Shown: piece after piece, positions 17,406 through 29,108 of the stretch
How positions within the stretch are numbered: position 1 is the stretch's first letter
Layout of the letters: every line of letters starts with the position of its first letter
NCBI RefSeq assembly: GCF_004134865.1
Contig: NZ_SDPO01000003.1
Span: 682,001 to 746,000 of the forward strand
Length of the DNA: 64,000 nucleotides
Direction: 5' to 3'
From: Agromyces fucosus
GTDB taxonomy: Bacteria > Actinomycetota > Actinomycetes > Actinomycetales > Microbacteriaceae
Notes under the pieces: model-generated
What the model saw: the letters and a program-made list of their open reading frames with translations, nothing else
Told to the model about the DNA's origin: nothing
Database searches by the model: none
Translations under genes and position numbers: made by a program

Positions 17406-18065
17406 ATGGCTACCGCCAACACCATTGACGTGCTCGACGCGACCGGCAAGAAGTCCGGCTCGGTCGAGCTGCCCGCCGAACTCTTCGACGTGCAGACCAA
17501 CGTCCCGCTCATCCACCAGGTCGTCGTCGCCCAGCTCGCAGCAGCGCGCCAGGGCACGCACAAGACCAAGACCCGCGGCGAGGTTTCCGGCGCCGGTCGC
17601 AAGCCGTTCAAGCAGAAGGGCACCGGCCGCGCCCGTCAGGGTTCGATCCGCGCTCCTCAGATGACCGGTGGTGGCGTCGTGCACGGCCCGCAGCCGCGCG
17701 ACTACTCGCAGCGCACCCCCAAGAAGATGATCGCAGCAGCCCTCCTCGGCTCGCTCTCCGACCGCGCTCGCGGCGGCCGCGTCCACGCGGTCACCGCCTT
17801 CACGGCCAGCGAGACGCCGAAGACCAAGGAAGCCGTCGCGCTCCTCGCCGCGATCGCTCCGGCGAAGCGCTTCCTCATCGTGCTCGCGCCCGGTGAAGAG
17901 CTCTCGCAGCGCGCCGTTCGGAACATCCCGACCGTGCACGTGCTGCGCGTCGACCAGCTGAACGCTTACGACGTGCTCGTCTCGGACGACATCGTCTTCA
18001 GCACCGCTGCCCTCGAGTCCTTCGTGGCTTCGAAGACGGCGAAGAAGGAAGAGGTCTCGGCATGA
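17406..18065 (+). CDS. rplD: 50S ribosomal protein L4
   Basis: A 219-residue protein. L4 lines the peptide exit tunnel; the extended loop is seen as [26 protein letters not shown] followed by RAPQ, where macrolide-resistance changes occur in other bacteria. In E. coli L4 represses its own operon; whether that applies here is unknown. Its stop codon overlaps the rplW start by four bases. Confidence 0.97.
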   Translation: MATANTIDVLDATGKKSGSVELPAELFDVQTNVPLIHQVVVAQLAAARQGTHKTKTRGEVSGAGRKPFKQKGTGRARQGSIRAPQMTGGGVVHGPQPRDYSQRTPKKMIAAALLGSLSDRARGGRVHAVTAFTASETPKTKEAVALLAAIAPAKRFLIVLAPGEELSQRAVRNIPTVHVLRVDQLNAYDVLVSDDIVFSTAALESFVASKTAKKEEVSA

Positions 18066-18367
18066 CCGCCGCCGCGAACAACAAGGACCCGCGCGACATC
18101 ATCATCGCGCCCGTCGTCTCGGAGAAGAGCTACGGCCTGATCGACGAGGGCAAGTACACGTTCATCGTGGACCCCCGTTCGAACAAGACCGAGATCAAGC
18201 TCGCCATCGAGAAGATCTTCAACGTCCAGGTGGCGTCGATCAACACCCTGAACCGCCAGGGCAAGACCCGCCGTACCCGGTTCGGCATGGGCAAGCGCAA
18301 GGACACCAAGCGCGCGATCGTCACCCTCAAGTCCGGCTCGATCGACATCTTCACGGCTGTCGGCTAG
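18062..18367 (+). CDS. rplW: 50S ribosomal protein L23
   Basis: A 101-residue protein. L23 borders the tunnel exit and docks trigger factor and signal recognition particle. Conserved features are [13 protein letters not shown] at the start, [16 protein letters not shown] and the basic loop [23 protein letters not shown] overlap with rplD implies coupled translation. Confidence 0.98.
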   Translation: MTAAANNKDPRDIIIAPVVSEKSYGLIDEGKYTFIVDPRSNKTEIKLAIEKIFNVQVASINTLNRQGKTRRTRFGMGKRKDTKRAIVTLKSGSIDIFTAVG

Positions 18368-18384
18368 GGAGCAGAGGAATAAGA

Positions 18385-19224
<840 letters not shown>

Positions 19225-19236
19225 GAGTTGTAGAAG

Positions 19237-19518
19237 ATGCCACGCAGTCTGAAGAAGGGCCCCTTCGTCGATGACCACCTGCTTCGCAAGGTGATCACGG
19301 CGAACGAGGCCGGCAGCAAGAACGTCATCAAGACCTGGTCGCGCCGTTCGATGATCATCCCGGCGATGCTGGGTCACACCATCGCGGTGCACGACGGCCG
19401 CAAGCACATCCCGGTGTTCGTCACCGAGACCATGGTGGGTCACAAGCTCGGCGAGTTCGCCCCCACCCGCACCTTCCGTGGACACGTGAAGGACGACAAG
19501 AAGGGCCGTCGCCGCTAA
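19237..19518 (+). CDS. rpsS: 30S ribosomal protein S19
   Basis: A 93-residue protein beginning [17 protein letters not shown]19 binds S13 in the 30S head. The middle ([22 protein letters not shown]) and end (FAPTRTF, basic tail) are standard. Twelve bases separate it from rplB. Confidence 0.98.
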   Translation: MPRSLKKGPFVDDHLLRKVITANEAGSKNVIKTWSRRSMIIPAMLGHTIAVHDGRKHIPVFVTETMVGHKLGEFAPTRTFRGHVKDDKKGRRR

Positions 19519-19543
19519 GCGGTGACGTGAAGGAGGAGAAGAA

Positions 19544-19909
19544 ATGGTGGAGTCGATCGCACGCGTGCGACACATCCGCGTCACCCCCATGAAGGCCCGT
19601 CGCGTCGTCAACATGATCCGCGGCCGTCAGGCACAGGAGGCACTCGCCATCCTGAAGTTCGCCCCCCAGGGTGCGAGCGAGCCGGTGTACAAGCTCGTCG
19701 CCTCGGCCATCGCGAACGCTCGCGTCAAGGCCGATGCAACGAACACCTACCTGGACGAGCAGGACCTCTACATCAGCAGCGCCTACGTCGATGAGGGCAC
19801 CACCCTCAAGCGATTCCAGCCGCGTGCTCAGGGTCGTGCCTTCCGCATCAACAAGCGAACGAGCCACATCACCGTCGTGCTCGCCACGCCCGAGGAGGGT
19901 ACGAAGTAA
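19544..19909 (+). CDS. rplV: 50S ribosomal protein L22
   Basis: A 121-residue protein with ribosome site GGAGGAGAAG. L22 contributes a beta-hairpin to the exit tunnel. Recognised from [19 protein letters not shown] and the C-terminal [20 protein letters not shown]. Its stop overlaps the rpsC start (TAATG). Confidence 0.98.
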   Translation: MVESIARVRHIRVTPMKARRVVNMIRGRQAQEALAILKFAPQGASEPVYKLVASAIANARVKADATNTYLDEQDLYISSAYVDEGTTLKRFQPRAQGRAFRINKRTSHITVVLATPEEGTK

Positions 19910-20661
19910 TGGGTCAGAAAGTAAACCCGTACGGCTTCCGTCTCGGCATCACCACCGACCATGTGTCGCGGTGGTTCTCCGACTCGACGAAGCCCGGTCA
20001 GCGCTACGCCGACTACCTGGCAGAAGACATCAAGATCCGTCGACTGCTGCAGACGTCGCTCGACCGCGCCGGTGTCTCGCGCATCGAGATCGAGCGCACC
20101 CGTGACCGTGTCCGCGTGGACATCCACACGGCACGTCCCGGCATCGTGATCGGCCGCCGCGGCGCCGAGGCCGAGCGCATCCGCGCCGACCTCGAGAAGC
20201 TCAGCGGCAAGCAGATCCAGCTGAACATCCTCGAGGTGAAGAACCCCGAGGCCGACGCTCAGCTCGTCGCTCAGGGCATCGCCGAGCAGCTCTCCGCTCG
20301 TGTGGCCTTCCGCCGCGCGATGCGCAAGGGCCTGCAGGGTGCACAGCGCGCCGGCGCCAAGGGCGTCCGCATCCAGGTCTCCGGCCGCCTCGGCGGCGCC
20401 GAGATGAGCCGTTCGGAGTTCTACCGCGAAGGCCGTGTGCCCCTGCACACGCTCCGCGCGAACATCGACTACGGCTTCTACGAGGCGAAGACCACCTTCG
20501 GTCGCATCGGTGTCAAGGTCTGGATCTACAAGGGCGACATCACCAACAAGGAGCTCGCCCGCGAGCAGGCCAACCAGAAGTCGTCGCGCCCCGAGCGCAG
20601 TGACCGTCCCCGCCGTGCGCCCAAGGCGCAGGAGCCGGTGGCAGCAGGAGTTGAGGCATAA
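19909..20661 (+). CDS. rpsC: 30S ribosomal protein S3
   Basis: A 250-residue protein beginning [17 protein letters not shown]3 lies at the mRNA entry channel. A type-II KH domain includes [16 protein letters not shown] (about residues 80-95), and the C-terminal domain includes [20 protein letters not shown]. The last 30 residues form a basic/Pro tail, longer than in E. coli but common in actinobacteria. Confidence 0.98.
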   Translation: MGQKVNPYGFRLGITTDHVSRWFSDSTKPGQRYADYLAEDIKIRRLLQTSLDRAGVSRIEIERTRDRVRVDIHTARPGIVIGRRGAEAERIRADLEKLSGKQIQLNILEVKNPEADAQLVAQGIAEQLSARVAFRRAMRKGLQGAQRAGAKGVRIQVSGRLGGAEMSRSEFYREGRVPLHTLRANIDYGFYEAKTTFGRIGVKVWIYKGDITNKELAREQANQKSSRPERSDRPRRAPKAQEPVAAGVEA

Positions 20662-20663
20662 CC

Positions 20664-21082
<419 letters not shown>

Positions 21083-21083
<1 letters not shown>

Positions 21084-21412
21084 TGGCCGTCGGCACCAAG
21101 GAGCTCAGCCCCGTCGAGCTCGACACCTTTGAAGACGAGCGACTCGTCGATGAGCTGAAGAAGGCCAAGGAAGAGCTGTTCAACCTGCGCTTCCAGTCGG
21201 CCACCGGTCAGCTCGAAAGCCACGGCCGCCTCCGGGCGGTCAAGCGCGACATCGCGCGCATCTACACGGTCATCCGCGAGCGCGAACTCGGCATCCGGGC
21301 AACGCCCGCGCCGGTCGAGGTTCCGGCCAAGGCCGAGAAGAAGACGAAGAAGGCCAAGGCCGAGGCATCCGCTGATGCTGCAGCCGAGGTCGAAGAGACG
21401 AAGGAGGCCTGA
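21083..21412 (+). CDS. rpmC: 50S ribosomal protein L29 with C-terminal tail
   Basis: A 109-residue protein; most L29 proteins are 62-75 residues. The core (about 8-75) shows [25 protein letters not shown], the family signature. The extra 35 residues are rich in Ala, Lys and Glu ([12 protein letters not shown], ending EETKEA), a low-complexity tail that would project from the tunnel exit, where L29 meets L23. Confidence 0.97.
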
Positions 21413-21414
21413 TC

Positions 21415-21717
21415 ATGGCTGAGACCAAGAAGGCTTCGGCCGAGGTCGACACCGCGGCCGAGCTCGTCCGCGGCTACCGCAAGGTTCGTCGCGGCTACGT
21501 CGTCAGCGACAAGATGGACAAGACCATCACCGTCGAGGTCGAGGACCGCGTGAAGCACCCGCTGTACGGCAAGGTTCTGCGCCGCACCTCGAAGGTCAAG
21601 GCTCACGACGAGCTGAACACCGCCGGCATCGGCGACCTCGTCGTGATCAGCGAGACCCGTCCCCTTTCCGCCACGAAGCGCTGGCGCCTCGTCGAGATCG
21701 TCGAGAAGGCCAAGTAA
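21415..21717 (+). CDS. rpsQ: 30S ribosomal protein S17
   Basis: A 100-residue protein, about 10-15 residues longer at the N-terminus than E. coli S17. The OB-fold core starts at about residue 20: [27 protein letters not shown], then [28 protein letters not shown]17 stabilises the 16S 5' domain. AAGGAGG precedes the ATG. Confidence 0.97.
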   Translation: MAETKKASAEVDTAAELVRGYRKVRRGYVVSDKMDKTITVEVEDRVKHPLYGKVLRRTSKVKAHDELNTAGIGDLVVISETRPLSATKRWRLVEIVEKAK

Positions 21718-21750
21718 GCCTCGGGCTTACTTGAAAGAAGGAGATTCAAA

Positions 21751-22119
21751 GTGCTTCAGCAGGAATCACGAGTCAAGGTCGCCGACAACACCGGCGCCAA
21801 GGTGCTCCTCACGATCCGCGTGCTCGGTGGCTCGAAGCGTCGGTACGCCGGCCTCGGTGACACCATCGTCGCGACCGTCAAGGACGCCATCCCCGGCGGC
21901 AACGTCAAGAAGGGCGATGTGGTCAAGGCCGTCATCGTCCGCACCGTCAAGGAGACCCGTCGTCCCGACGGCTCCTACATCAAGTTCGACGAGAACGCCG
22001 CAGTGATCCTGAAGAACGATGGTGACCCCCGCGGCACCCGTATCTTCGGACCGGTCGGTCGCGAGCTCCGCGACAAGAAGTTCATGAAGATCATCTCGCT
22101 GGCACCGGAGGTTATCTAG
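21751..22119 (+). CDS. rplN: 50S ribosomal protein L14
   Basis: A 122-residue protein starting at GTG 21751 with AAGGAGA upstream; it reads [18 protein letters not shown]14 lies at the subunit interface and binds L19. The family signature [29 protein letters not shown] is complete. Confidence 0.97.
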   Translation: MLQQESRVKVADNTGAKVLLTIRVLGGSKRRYAGLGDTIVATVKDAIPGGNVKKGDVVKAVIVRTVKETRRPDGSYIKFDENAAVILKNDGDPRGTRIFGPVGRELRDKKFMKIISLAPEVI

Positions 22120-22121
22120 TC

Positions 22122-22481
22122 ATGGCCAACATCAAGAAGGGTGACCTCGTTCAGGTCATCTCGGGCCGCAGCCAGGCTCGCGGCGGAGATCGCGGCAAGC
22201 AGGGCAAGGTCCTCGAGGTGCTCGTCGCCGAGAACCGCGTCGTCGTCGAAGGCATCAACTTCGTGACGAAGCACGTTCGCGTCGGCCAGACGCAGCGCGG
22301 CTCGAAGACCGGCGGCATCGAGACCGTCGAGGCCCCGATCCACGTTTCGAACGTCGCGCTCGTCGACCCCGAGTCGAAGAAGCCGACCCGCGTCGGTTTC
22401 CGCATCGAGACCGTGACGAAGGACGGCGTCGACAAGACCGTCCGCGTCCGTTACGCAAAGAAGTCAGGTAAGGACCTGTAA
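22122..22481 (+). CDS. rplX: 50S ribosomal protein L24
   Basis: A 119-residue protein with an N-terminal KOW motif ([14 protein letters not shown] and GKQGKVLEV). L24 is an early assembly protein. It is slightly longer than the usual 104 residues. It starts two bases after rplN and its stop overlaps the rplE start by one base. Confidence 0.97.
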   Translation: MANIKKGDLVQVISGRSQARGGDRGKQGKVLEVLVAENRVVVEGINFVTKHVRVGQTQRGSKTGGIETVEAPIHVSNVALVDPESKKPTRVGFRIETVTKDGVDKTVRVRYAKKSGKDL

Positions 22482-23068
22482 TGACCGACACGGCTACGCA
22501 GGCTGGCAAAATCCAGCCGCGCCTGAAGACCAAGTACCGGGACGAGATCTCGAAGGCCCTCACCGAGGAGCACGGCTACACCAACGTGCACCAGATTCCG
22601 GGTCTCGTGAAGATCGTCGTGAACATGGGTGTCGGCGAAGCCGCGCGCGATGGCAAGGTCATCGACGGCGCGATCGCCGATCTCACCAAGATCACCGGCC
22701 AGAAGCCGCAGGTCACGAAGGCTCGCAAGTCCATCGCGCAGTTCAAGCTGCGCGAGGGACAGCCCATCGGCGCCCACGTCACGCTTCGTGGCGACCGCAT
22801 GTGGGAGTTCCTCGACCGCCTGCTCTCGCTCGCACTGCCCCGTATCCGCGACTTCCGCGGCCTCTCGGACAAGCAGTTCGACGGCACCGGCAACTACACC
22901 TTCGGTCTCACGGAGCAGTCGATGTTCCACGAGATCGACCAGGACAAGATCGACCGCGTCCGCGGCATGGACATCACTGTGGTGACCACCGCCAAGACGG
23001 ACGAAGAGGGCCGCGCGCTGCTCAAGCAGCTCGGCTTCCCCTTCAAGTCGGCCGACGCGGCCAACTGA
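22481..23068 (+). CDS. rplE: 50S ribosomal protein L5
   Basis: A 195-residue protein that binds 5S rRNA and contacts P-site tRNA. Conserved: [32 protein letters not shown] and [15 protein letters not shown]. In most bacteria the next gene is rpsN (S14); here a 130-base gap with a hairpin follows instead. Confidence 0.97.
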   Translation: MTDTATQAGKIQPRLKTKYRDEISKALTEEHGYTNVHQIPGLVKIVVNMGVGEAARDGKVIDGAIADLTKITGQKPQVTKARKSIAQFKLREGQPIGAHVTLRGDRMWEFLDRLLSLALPRIRDFRGLSDKQFDGTGNYTFGLTEQSMFHEIDQDKIDRVRGMDITVVTTAKTDEEGRALLKQLGFPFKSADAAN

Positions 23069-23072
23069 ACCA

Positions 23073-23104
23073 CGGATGCTGCGGGCGCACGCCCGCAGCA
23101 TCCG
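23073..23104 (+). promoter_or_regulatory. Perfect 15-bp hairpin in the L5/S8 gap
   Basis: CGGATGCTGCGGGCG (23073-23087) pairs fully with CGCCCGCAGCATCCG (23090-23104). No T run follows on either strand. It lies in the middle of a long ribosomal operon, so partial termination or mRNA stability/processing is more likely than full termination. Confidence 0.65.
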
Positions 23105-23198
23105 ACCCCGGTCCTCCGCATCCGCGGGAGACCGACACCACAGGTCATCGCTCGTGTAACGGGCGCTGAAACCTGGTGAACGTAAGGAAACACTCGTC

Positions 23199-23597
23199 AT
23201 GACGATGACCGACCCGGTCGCTGACATGCTGACCCGTCTGCGGAACGCGAACTCCGCACACCACGACTCCGTGTCGATGCCCAACTCCAAGCTCAAGGCG
23301 AACATCGCCGAGATCTTGAAGAAGGAGGGCTACATCGCGGACTTCGAGCTGACTGACGCTCGCGTGGGCAAGACGCTCACGCTGCAGCTCAAGTTCGGCC
23401 CCAACCGCGAGCGTTCGATCGCTGGCATCAAGCGCGTCTCCAAGCCCGGCCTCCGCGTGTACGCGAAGTCGACGGAGCTCCCCAAGGTGCTCGGCGGCCT
23501 CGGCGTTGCCATCCTGTCCACCTCCAGCGGTCTGCTCACCGACCGCCAGGCCGAGAAGAAGGGCGTAGGCGGAGAAGTCCTCGCCTACGTGTGGTAG
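23199..23597 (+). CDS. rpsH: 30S ribosomal protein S8
   Basis: A 132-residue protein beginning [19 protein letters not shown]8 binds the 16S central domain and in E. coli represses the spc operon. The C-terminal [26 protein letters not shown] matches the family end. It starts after the 130-base gap; an upstream GTAAGGAAA supplies the ribosome site. Confidence 0.98.
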   Translation: MTMTDPVADMLTRLRNANSAHHDSVSMPNSKLKANIAEILKKEGYIADFELTDARVGKTLTLQLKFGPNRERSIAGIKRVSKPGLRVYAKSTELPKVLGGLGVAILSTSSGLLTDRQAEKKGVGGEVLAYVW

Positions 23598-23601
23598 TTC
23601 C

Positions 23602-24138
23602 ATGTCACGAATCGGACGACTTCCCATCGACATCCCCGCGGGCGTCGACGTCAAGATCGACGGCCAGGCCGTTTCGGTCAAGGGCCCGAAGGGCGAGCTC
23701 GCGCTCACCGTCGCCGCCCCCATCGAGGTCAAGCTCGAAGAGAACCAGGTTCTCGTCACCCGCCCCGACGACGAGCGCACCTCGCGTTCGCTGCACGGCC
23801 TCACGCGTACCCTCATCGCCAACCAGATCATCGGCGTGACGCAGGGCTACTCCAAGGGCCTCGAGATCGTCGGCACCGGTTACCGCGTCGCGCAGAAGGG
23901 CTCGTCGCTCGAGCTCGCGCTCGGTTTCTCGCACCCCGTCGTCGTCGACGCTCCCGCCGGCATCACGTTGACCGTCGAGGGCAACAACAAGATCACGGTC
24001 GCGGGCATCGACAAGCAGGCGGTCGGCGAGGTCGCCGCGAACATCCGCAAGATCAAGAAGCCCGAGCCGTACAAGGGCAAGGGCATCCGCTACGCCGGCG
24101 AGGTCGTGCGTCGCAAGGCCGGAAAGTCAGGTAAGTAA
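23602..24138 (+). CDS. rplF: 50S ribosomal protein L6
   Basis: A 178-residue protein made of two similar domains. It begins [17 protein letters not shown], and [25 protein letters not shown] near the end is the family signature. L6 lies near the factor-binding site of the 50S subunit. The gene begins four bases after rpsH. Confidence 0.98.
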   Translation: MSRIGRLPIDIPAGVDVKIDGQAVSVKGPKGELALTVAAPIEVKLEENQVLVTRPDDERTSRSLHGLTRTLIANQIIGVTQGYSKGLEIVGTGYRVAQKGSSLELALGFSHPVVVDAPAGITLTVEGNNKITVAGIDKQAVGEVAANIRKIKKPEPYKGKGIRYAGEVVRRKAGKSGK

Positions 24139-24140
24139 TC

Positions 24141-24500
24141 ATGGCTGTGAAGACCAAGACGGCTGCGCGTTCGCGCCGCCACACCCGCCTTCGCAAGAAG
24201 GTCGTCGGCACCGAGCTGCGTCCGCGCCTCGTCGTCACCCGTTCGGCACGTCACGTGTTCGTCCAGGTCGTCGACGACAGCAAGGGCCTGACCGTCGCCA
24301 GCGCCTCGACCATGGAGGCAGACCTCCGTGTGTTCGACGGTGACAAGACCGCCAAGGCCAAGAAGGTCGGCGAGCTCGTCGCAGAGCGTGCGAAGAAGGC
24401 CGGCATCGAGTCCGTCGTCTTCGACCGCGGCGGCAACAAGTACGCCGGTCGTGTCGCAGCGATCGCCGATGGAGCGCGAGAGGCAGGGCTCAACCTGTGA
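24141..24500 (+). CDS. rplR: 50S ribosomal protein L18
   Basis: A 119-residue protein that joins 5S rRNA to the 50S subunit. Seen: [35 protein letters not shown] and the C-terminal [26 protein letters not shown]. The stop overlaps the rpsE GTG start (GTGA). Confidence 0.98.
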   Translation: MAVKTKTAARSRRHTRLRKKVVGTELRPRLVVTRSARHVFVQVVDDSKGLTVASASTMEADLRVFDGDKTAKAKKVGELVAERAKKAGIESVVFDRGGNKYAGRVAAIADGAREAGLNL

Positions 24501-25198
24501 GCGAGAACACTACGAAGGAGACCGAGGTGACCGCAGAGGCACCCGTCGAGACGGCAGCAGCTTCGGAGCCGGCTCGGAACGAGCGCGACAACCGTCGCGG
24601 CGGTGGTCGAGACCGCAACCAGGGTGGCCGCGACCGCGGTGGCCGTGACGCCGAGAAGAGCCAGTTCCTCGAGCGCGTCGTGACCATCAACCGCGTGTCG
24701 AAGGTCGTCAAGGGCGGCCGTCGCTTCAGCTTCACGGCGCTCGTCGTCGTGGGCGACGGCAACGGACTCGTCGGCGTCGGCTACGGCAAGGCGCGCGAGG
24801 TCCCGACCGCGATCTCGAAGGGTGTCGAGGAGGCGAAGAAGAACTTCTTCCGCGTCCCTCGCATCGGAGCGACCATCCCGCACCCCGTCCAGGGTGAGGC
24901 TGCAGCCGGCGTCGTCCTGCTGCGCCCCGCTTCGGCCGGTACCGGTGTCATCGCCGGTGGTCCCGTGCGCGCGGTGCTCGAGTGCGCCGGCATCCACGAC
25001 GTCCTGAGCAAGTCGCTCGGTTCGTCGAACACCATCAACATCGTGCACGCCACGGTCGCCGCCCTGCAGCAGCTCGAAGAGCCGCGTGCAGTCGCTGCCC
25101 GTCGTGGCCTGGCCTACGACGAGGTCGCTCCGGCCCGTCTGCTGCGTGCCGAGGCCCAGGCGGCAGAGTCCGCCGCAGCAGCGAAGGCAGGTGCCTGA
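24497..25198 (+). CDS. rpsE: 30S ribosomal protein S5 with extended tails
   Basis: A 233-residue protein against a usual 165-170. GTG start overlapping the rplR stop. The N-terminal 55 residues are low-complexity: an acidic Thr/Ala part followed by an Arg/Gly-rich stretch ([19 protein letters not shown]). The S5 core follows ([35 protein letters not shown]), and the C-terminus is Ala-rich. S5 acts in decoding fidelity and mRNA entry. Confidence 0.97.
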   Translation: MSENTTKETEVTAEAPVETAAASEPARNERDNRRGGGRDRNQGGRDRGGRDAEKSQFLERVVTINRVSKVVKGGRRFSFTALVVVGDGNGLVGVGYGKAREVPTAISKGVEEAKKNFFRVPRIGATIPHPVQGEAAAGVVLLRPASAGTGVIAGGPVRAVLECAGIHDVLSKSLGSSNTINIVHATVAALQQLEEPRAVAARRGLAYDEVAPARLLRAEAQAAESAAAAKAGA

Positions 25199-25383
25199 TG
25201 GCCAAGCAGCTGAAGGTGACCCAGATCAAGTCCAAGGTGAGCGAGAAGCAGTACCAGCGCGACACGCTGCGCAGCCTCGGACTCAAGCGCATCGGCCAGT
25301 CGGTCGTTCGCGAGGACAACTCGCAGAACCGCGGCTATGTGAACACCGTCGCGCACCTCGTGAAGGTTGAGGAGATTGACTAA
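25198..25383 (+). CDS. rpmD: 50S ribosomal protein L30
   Basis: A 61-residue protein; ATG at 25198 overlaps the rpsE stop (TGATG), and the residues [38 protein letters not shown] fit L30 along its whole length. The longer reading of this frame upstream lies inside rpsE and is not used. Confidence 0.96.
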   Translation: MAKQLKVTQIKSKVSEKQYQRDTLRSLGLKRIGQSVVREDNSQNRGYVNTVAHLVKVEEID

Positions 25384-26066
25384 TGGCTGACGAGAAGAAG
25401 GACGTCGCCGCCGAAGCCCCCAAGAAGGCTCCGGCGAAGAAGACGGCCGACAAGCCCGCCGCCGCGAAGGCAGCCCCCAAGGCTGCTGCCGAGAAGAAGG
25501 CCCCCGCCAAGGCCGCAGCTGCGAAGGCCGACTCGGCCGACGCCGCCAAGGCTCCGGCGAAGAAGGCCCCCGCCAAGGCTGCGCCCGCCAAGTCGGCCGC
25601 TGCCAAGGCGGAGGTCGCGGAGAAGCGCGAGCAGGTGCTGAAGGTCCACCACCTCCGCCCCGCTCCCGGCTCCAAGAAGGACAAGACCCGCGTCGGACGC
25701 GGTGAGGGTTCGAAGGGCAAGACGGCAGGTCGCGGTACCAAGGGCTCGAAGGCTCGCAACAACATCCGCCCCGGGTTCGAGGGTGGCCAGCTTCCGTACC
25801 ACATGCGTGCGCCGAAGCTCCGCGGCTTCAAGAACCCGTTCCGCGTCGAGTACCAGGTCGTGAACCTGGAGAAGCTCGCCGAGCTGTACCCGAAGGGCGG
25901 CGACGTCACGATCGCCGACCTCGTCGAGAAGGGCGCCGTTCGCAAGAACGAGCGCGTCAAGGTTCTCGGCAACGGTGACATCCAGGTGAAGCTCACCGTC
26001 GCGGTCGACAAGGTCTCCGGCTCGGCTGAGCAGAAGATCGTCGCCGCTGGCGGCTCGGTCAAGTAG
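25383..26066 (+). CDS. rplO: 50S ribosomal protein L15 with histone H1-like N-terminal tail
   Basis: A 227-residue protein; L15 is usually 144-150. The core begins at about residue 83 ([37 protein letters not shown]) and ends normally. The first 80 residues are almost only Ala, Lys and Pro, in KKAPAKK/AAAKA-type repeats like the C-terminal domain of histone H1. ATG overlaps the rpmD stop (TAATG), and no better internal start with a ribosome site was seen, so the tail appears to be translated. Confidence 0.95.
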   Translation: MADEKKDVAAEAPKKAPAKKTADKPAAAKAAPKAAAEKKAPAKAAAAKADSADAAKAPAKKAPAKAAPAKSAAAKAEVAEKREQVLKVHHLRPAPGSKKDKTRVGRGEGSKGKTAGRGTKGSKARNNIRPGFEGGQLPYHMRAPKLRGFKNPFRVEYQVVNLEKLAELYPKGGDVTIADLVEKGAVRKNERVKVLGNGDIQVKLTVAVDKVSGSAEQKIVAAGGSVK

Positions 26067-26082
26067 ACCGGTACAGCACCGA

Positions 26083-26137
26083 TTGCACGAGCCAGTCGGG
26101 ACCTCGCGTATGATTCACGGGGGTCTCGACTGGCTCG
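26083..26137 (+). promoter_or_regulatory. Inverted repeat flanking a possible secY promoter
   Basis: Arms 26088-26103 and 26122-26137 are complementary over 16 bp with one mismatch. The 18 bases between them hold TATGAT (26109-26114), a good -10 box, with TTGCAC at 26083-26088 as possible -35 (20-base spacing, longer than ideal). It could be an operator or an attenuating hairpin. Confidence 0.5.
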
Positions 26138-26180
26138 AGCCGCATATGGACTGACTCCACACGGAGCAACAGGAGGACGA

Positions 26181-27499
<1,319 letters not shown>

Positions 27500-27503
<4 letters not shown>

Positions 27504-28135
27504 CGCCGGCCGCCTCGAACGACACCGCTGCAAGCGGCTCTGCTCGCTTCCTGATCGTCGGACCCCAGGGCTCCGGCAAGGGAACGCAGGGTGTGCTCGT
27601 CGCGGACGCGTTCGGAGTGCCGCAGGTCGCCACCGGCGACATCTTCCGCGCGAACGTCGCGGGCGGCACCGAACTCGGCAAGCGCGTGCAGGCGATCATC
27701 GAGGCGGGCGACCTCGTGCCCGACGCGCTCACGAGCGAGCTCGTGCGCGATCGCCTCGAGCAGCCGGATGCCGCGCACGGCTTCCTCCTCGACGGATACC
27801 CGCGCAACCGTGGCCAGGTCGACGACCTCGACGCGTTCCTCACCGCTCGCGGCGAAGCGCTCGACGCGGTCATCGAGCTCGAGGTCCCGCGCGCGGAGAG
27901 CATCGCCCGTCTGCAGCAGCGCGCTGCAGACCAGGGACGCACCGACGACACCGAAGAGGTCATCGCGAACCGACTCGCGATCTACGAGCGGGAGACCGCT
28001 CCGATCCTCGATGTCTACCGCGCACGCGGCATCGTCGTGCGCATCGACGGCGTCGGTTCGCTCGACGAGGTGACCGAGCGCATCTTCTCGGCACTCGCTG
28101 CACGCGGCCTCGCGCCCAACGGCGTCTCGGCCTGA
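27500..28135 (+). CDS. adk: Adenylate kinase
   Basis: A 211-residue enzyme that interconverts ATP plus AMP and two ADP. ATG overlaps the secY stop, so translation is coupled. After a 14-residue Ala/Ser lead comes FLIVGPQGSGKGTQG (P-loop, about residues 17-30). LLDGYPRNRGQ replaces the usual DGFPR motif (Tyr for Phe). The lid is the short type without zinc cysteines (RAADQGRTDDTEEVI). secY-adk-map is the standard order. Confidence 0.96.
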
Positions 28136-28142
28136 GCCCTCG

Positions 28143-28970
28143 GTGTTCCGTCGGTCGATCTACAAGTCGCCTGCAGAGCTCCGCTCGATGCGAGCGGCCG
28201 GTGAACTGACCGCTGCGGCACTCGCGGAGACGCGCAGGCTGCTGGCGCCCGGAGCGACACCGCTCGAGCTCGACGCCGCAGCCGAGCGCGTGATCCGCGA
28301 CGGCGGTGGGATTCCGAACTTCCAGTTGGTCCCCGGCTACCGACACACGTTGTGCGTCTCGGTCGACGACGACGTCGTGCACGGCATTCCCGGTGATCGT
28401 CCGTTCCGTGCCGGCGACATCGTCTCGGTCGACGGCGGGGCGGAGCTCGACGGCTGGAACGGAGACTCGGCGTTCACGGTCGTGCTGCCGGACGTTGCGC
28501 GACCCGACGTCGTCGCCTCCCGCGAAGAGCTCAGCCGCGTCACCGAGCAGGCTTTGTGGGTCGGCATCGCGGCACTCGCACGCGCATCCCACCTCAACGA
28601 CGTCGGCGCCGAGATCGAGGACTTCGTTCGGGGCGAAGGCGCCTACGGCATCCTCACCGACTACGTCGGACACGGCATCGGGCGTTCGATGCACGAGGAG
28701 CCGCCCGTCTTCAACTATCGCGTGGATCGTCGGGGGCCCGCGGTCAAGCCGGGGCTCGTGGTGGCGATCGAGCCGATGATCGTCGCCGGTTCCATCGACA
28801 CGTTCACACGCGACGACGACTGGACCGTGACGACCTCCGACGGTGCGGACGCCGCCCACTGGGAACATTCGGTCGCGGTGCACGCCGGCGGCATCTGGGT
28901 GCTGACGGCGCCCGACGGGGGCGCCGCAGGACTCGCGCCGTTCGGCATCCGTCCCGCGCCCATCGGCTGA
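28143..28970 (+). CDS. map: Methionine aminopeptidase, type I
   Basis: A 275-residue enzyme that removes N-terminal methionine from new proteins. GTG start seven bases after adk. All five metal ligands are in place: Asp97, Asp108, His177 (GHGIG), Glu210 (AIEPM) and Glu241 (WEHSV). The active-site region NFQLVPGYRHTLCVSVDDDVVHGIPG is slightly unusual in its first residues but normal after that. Confidence 0.96.
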   Translation: MFRRSIYKSPAELRSMRAAGELTAAALAETRRLLAPGATPLELDAAAERVIRDGGGIPNFQLVPGYRHTLCVSVDDDVVHGIPGDRPFRAGDIVSVDGGAELDGWNGDSAFTVVLPDVARPDVVASREELSRVTEQALWVGIAALARASHLNDVGAEIEDFVRGEGAYGILTDYVGHGIGRSMHEEPPVFNYRVDRRGPAVKPGLVVAIEPMIVAGSIDTFTRDDDWTVTTSDGADAAHWEHSVAVHAGGIWVLTAPDGGAAGLAPFGIRPAPIG

Positions 28971-29108
28971 GTCGTTCGCGAGTCCACTCCGAATCCGCAG
29001 GTCACGCCCGCCGTGGATCACCGTTGCATGTACGGAGTCCCTCCCGGTCGTCGCTCCCCGAAGACTAGGGTGAATGGAGAACGGATACTCACGACGGAGG
29101 CCGGGCGG

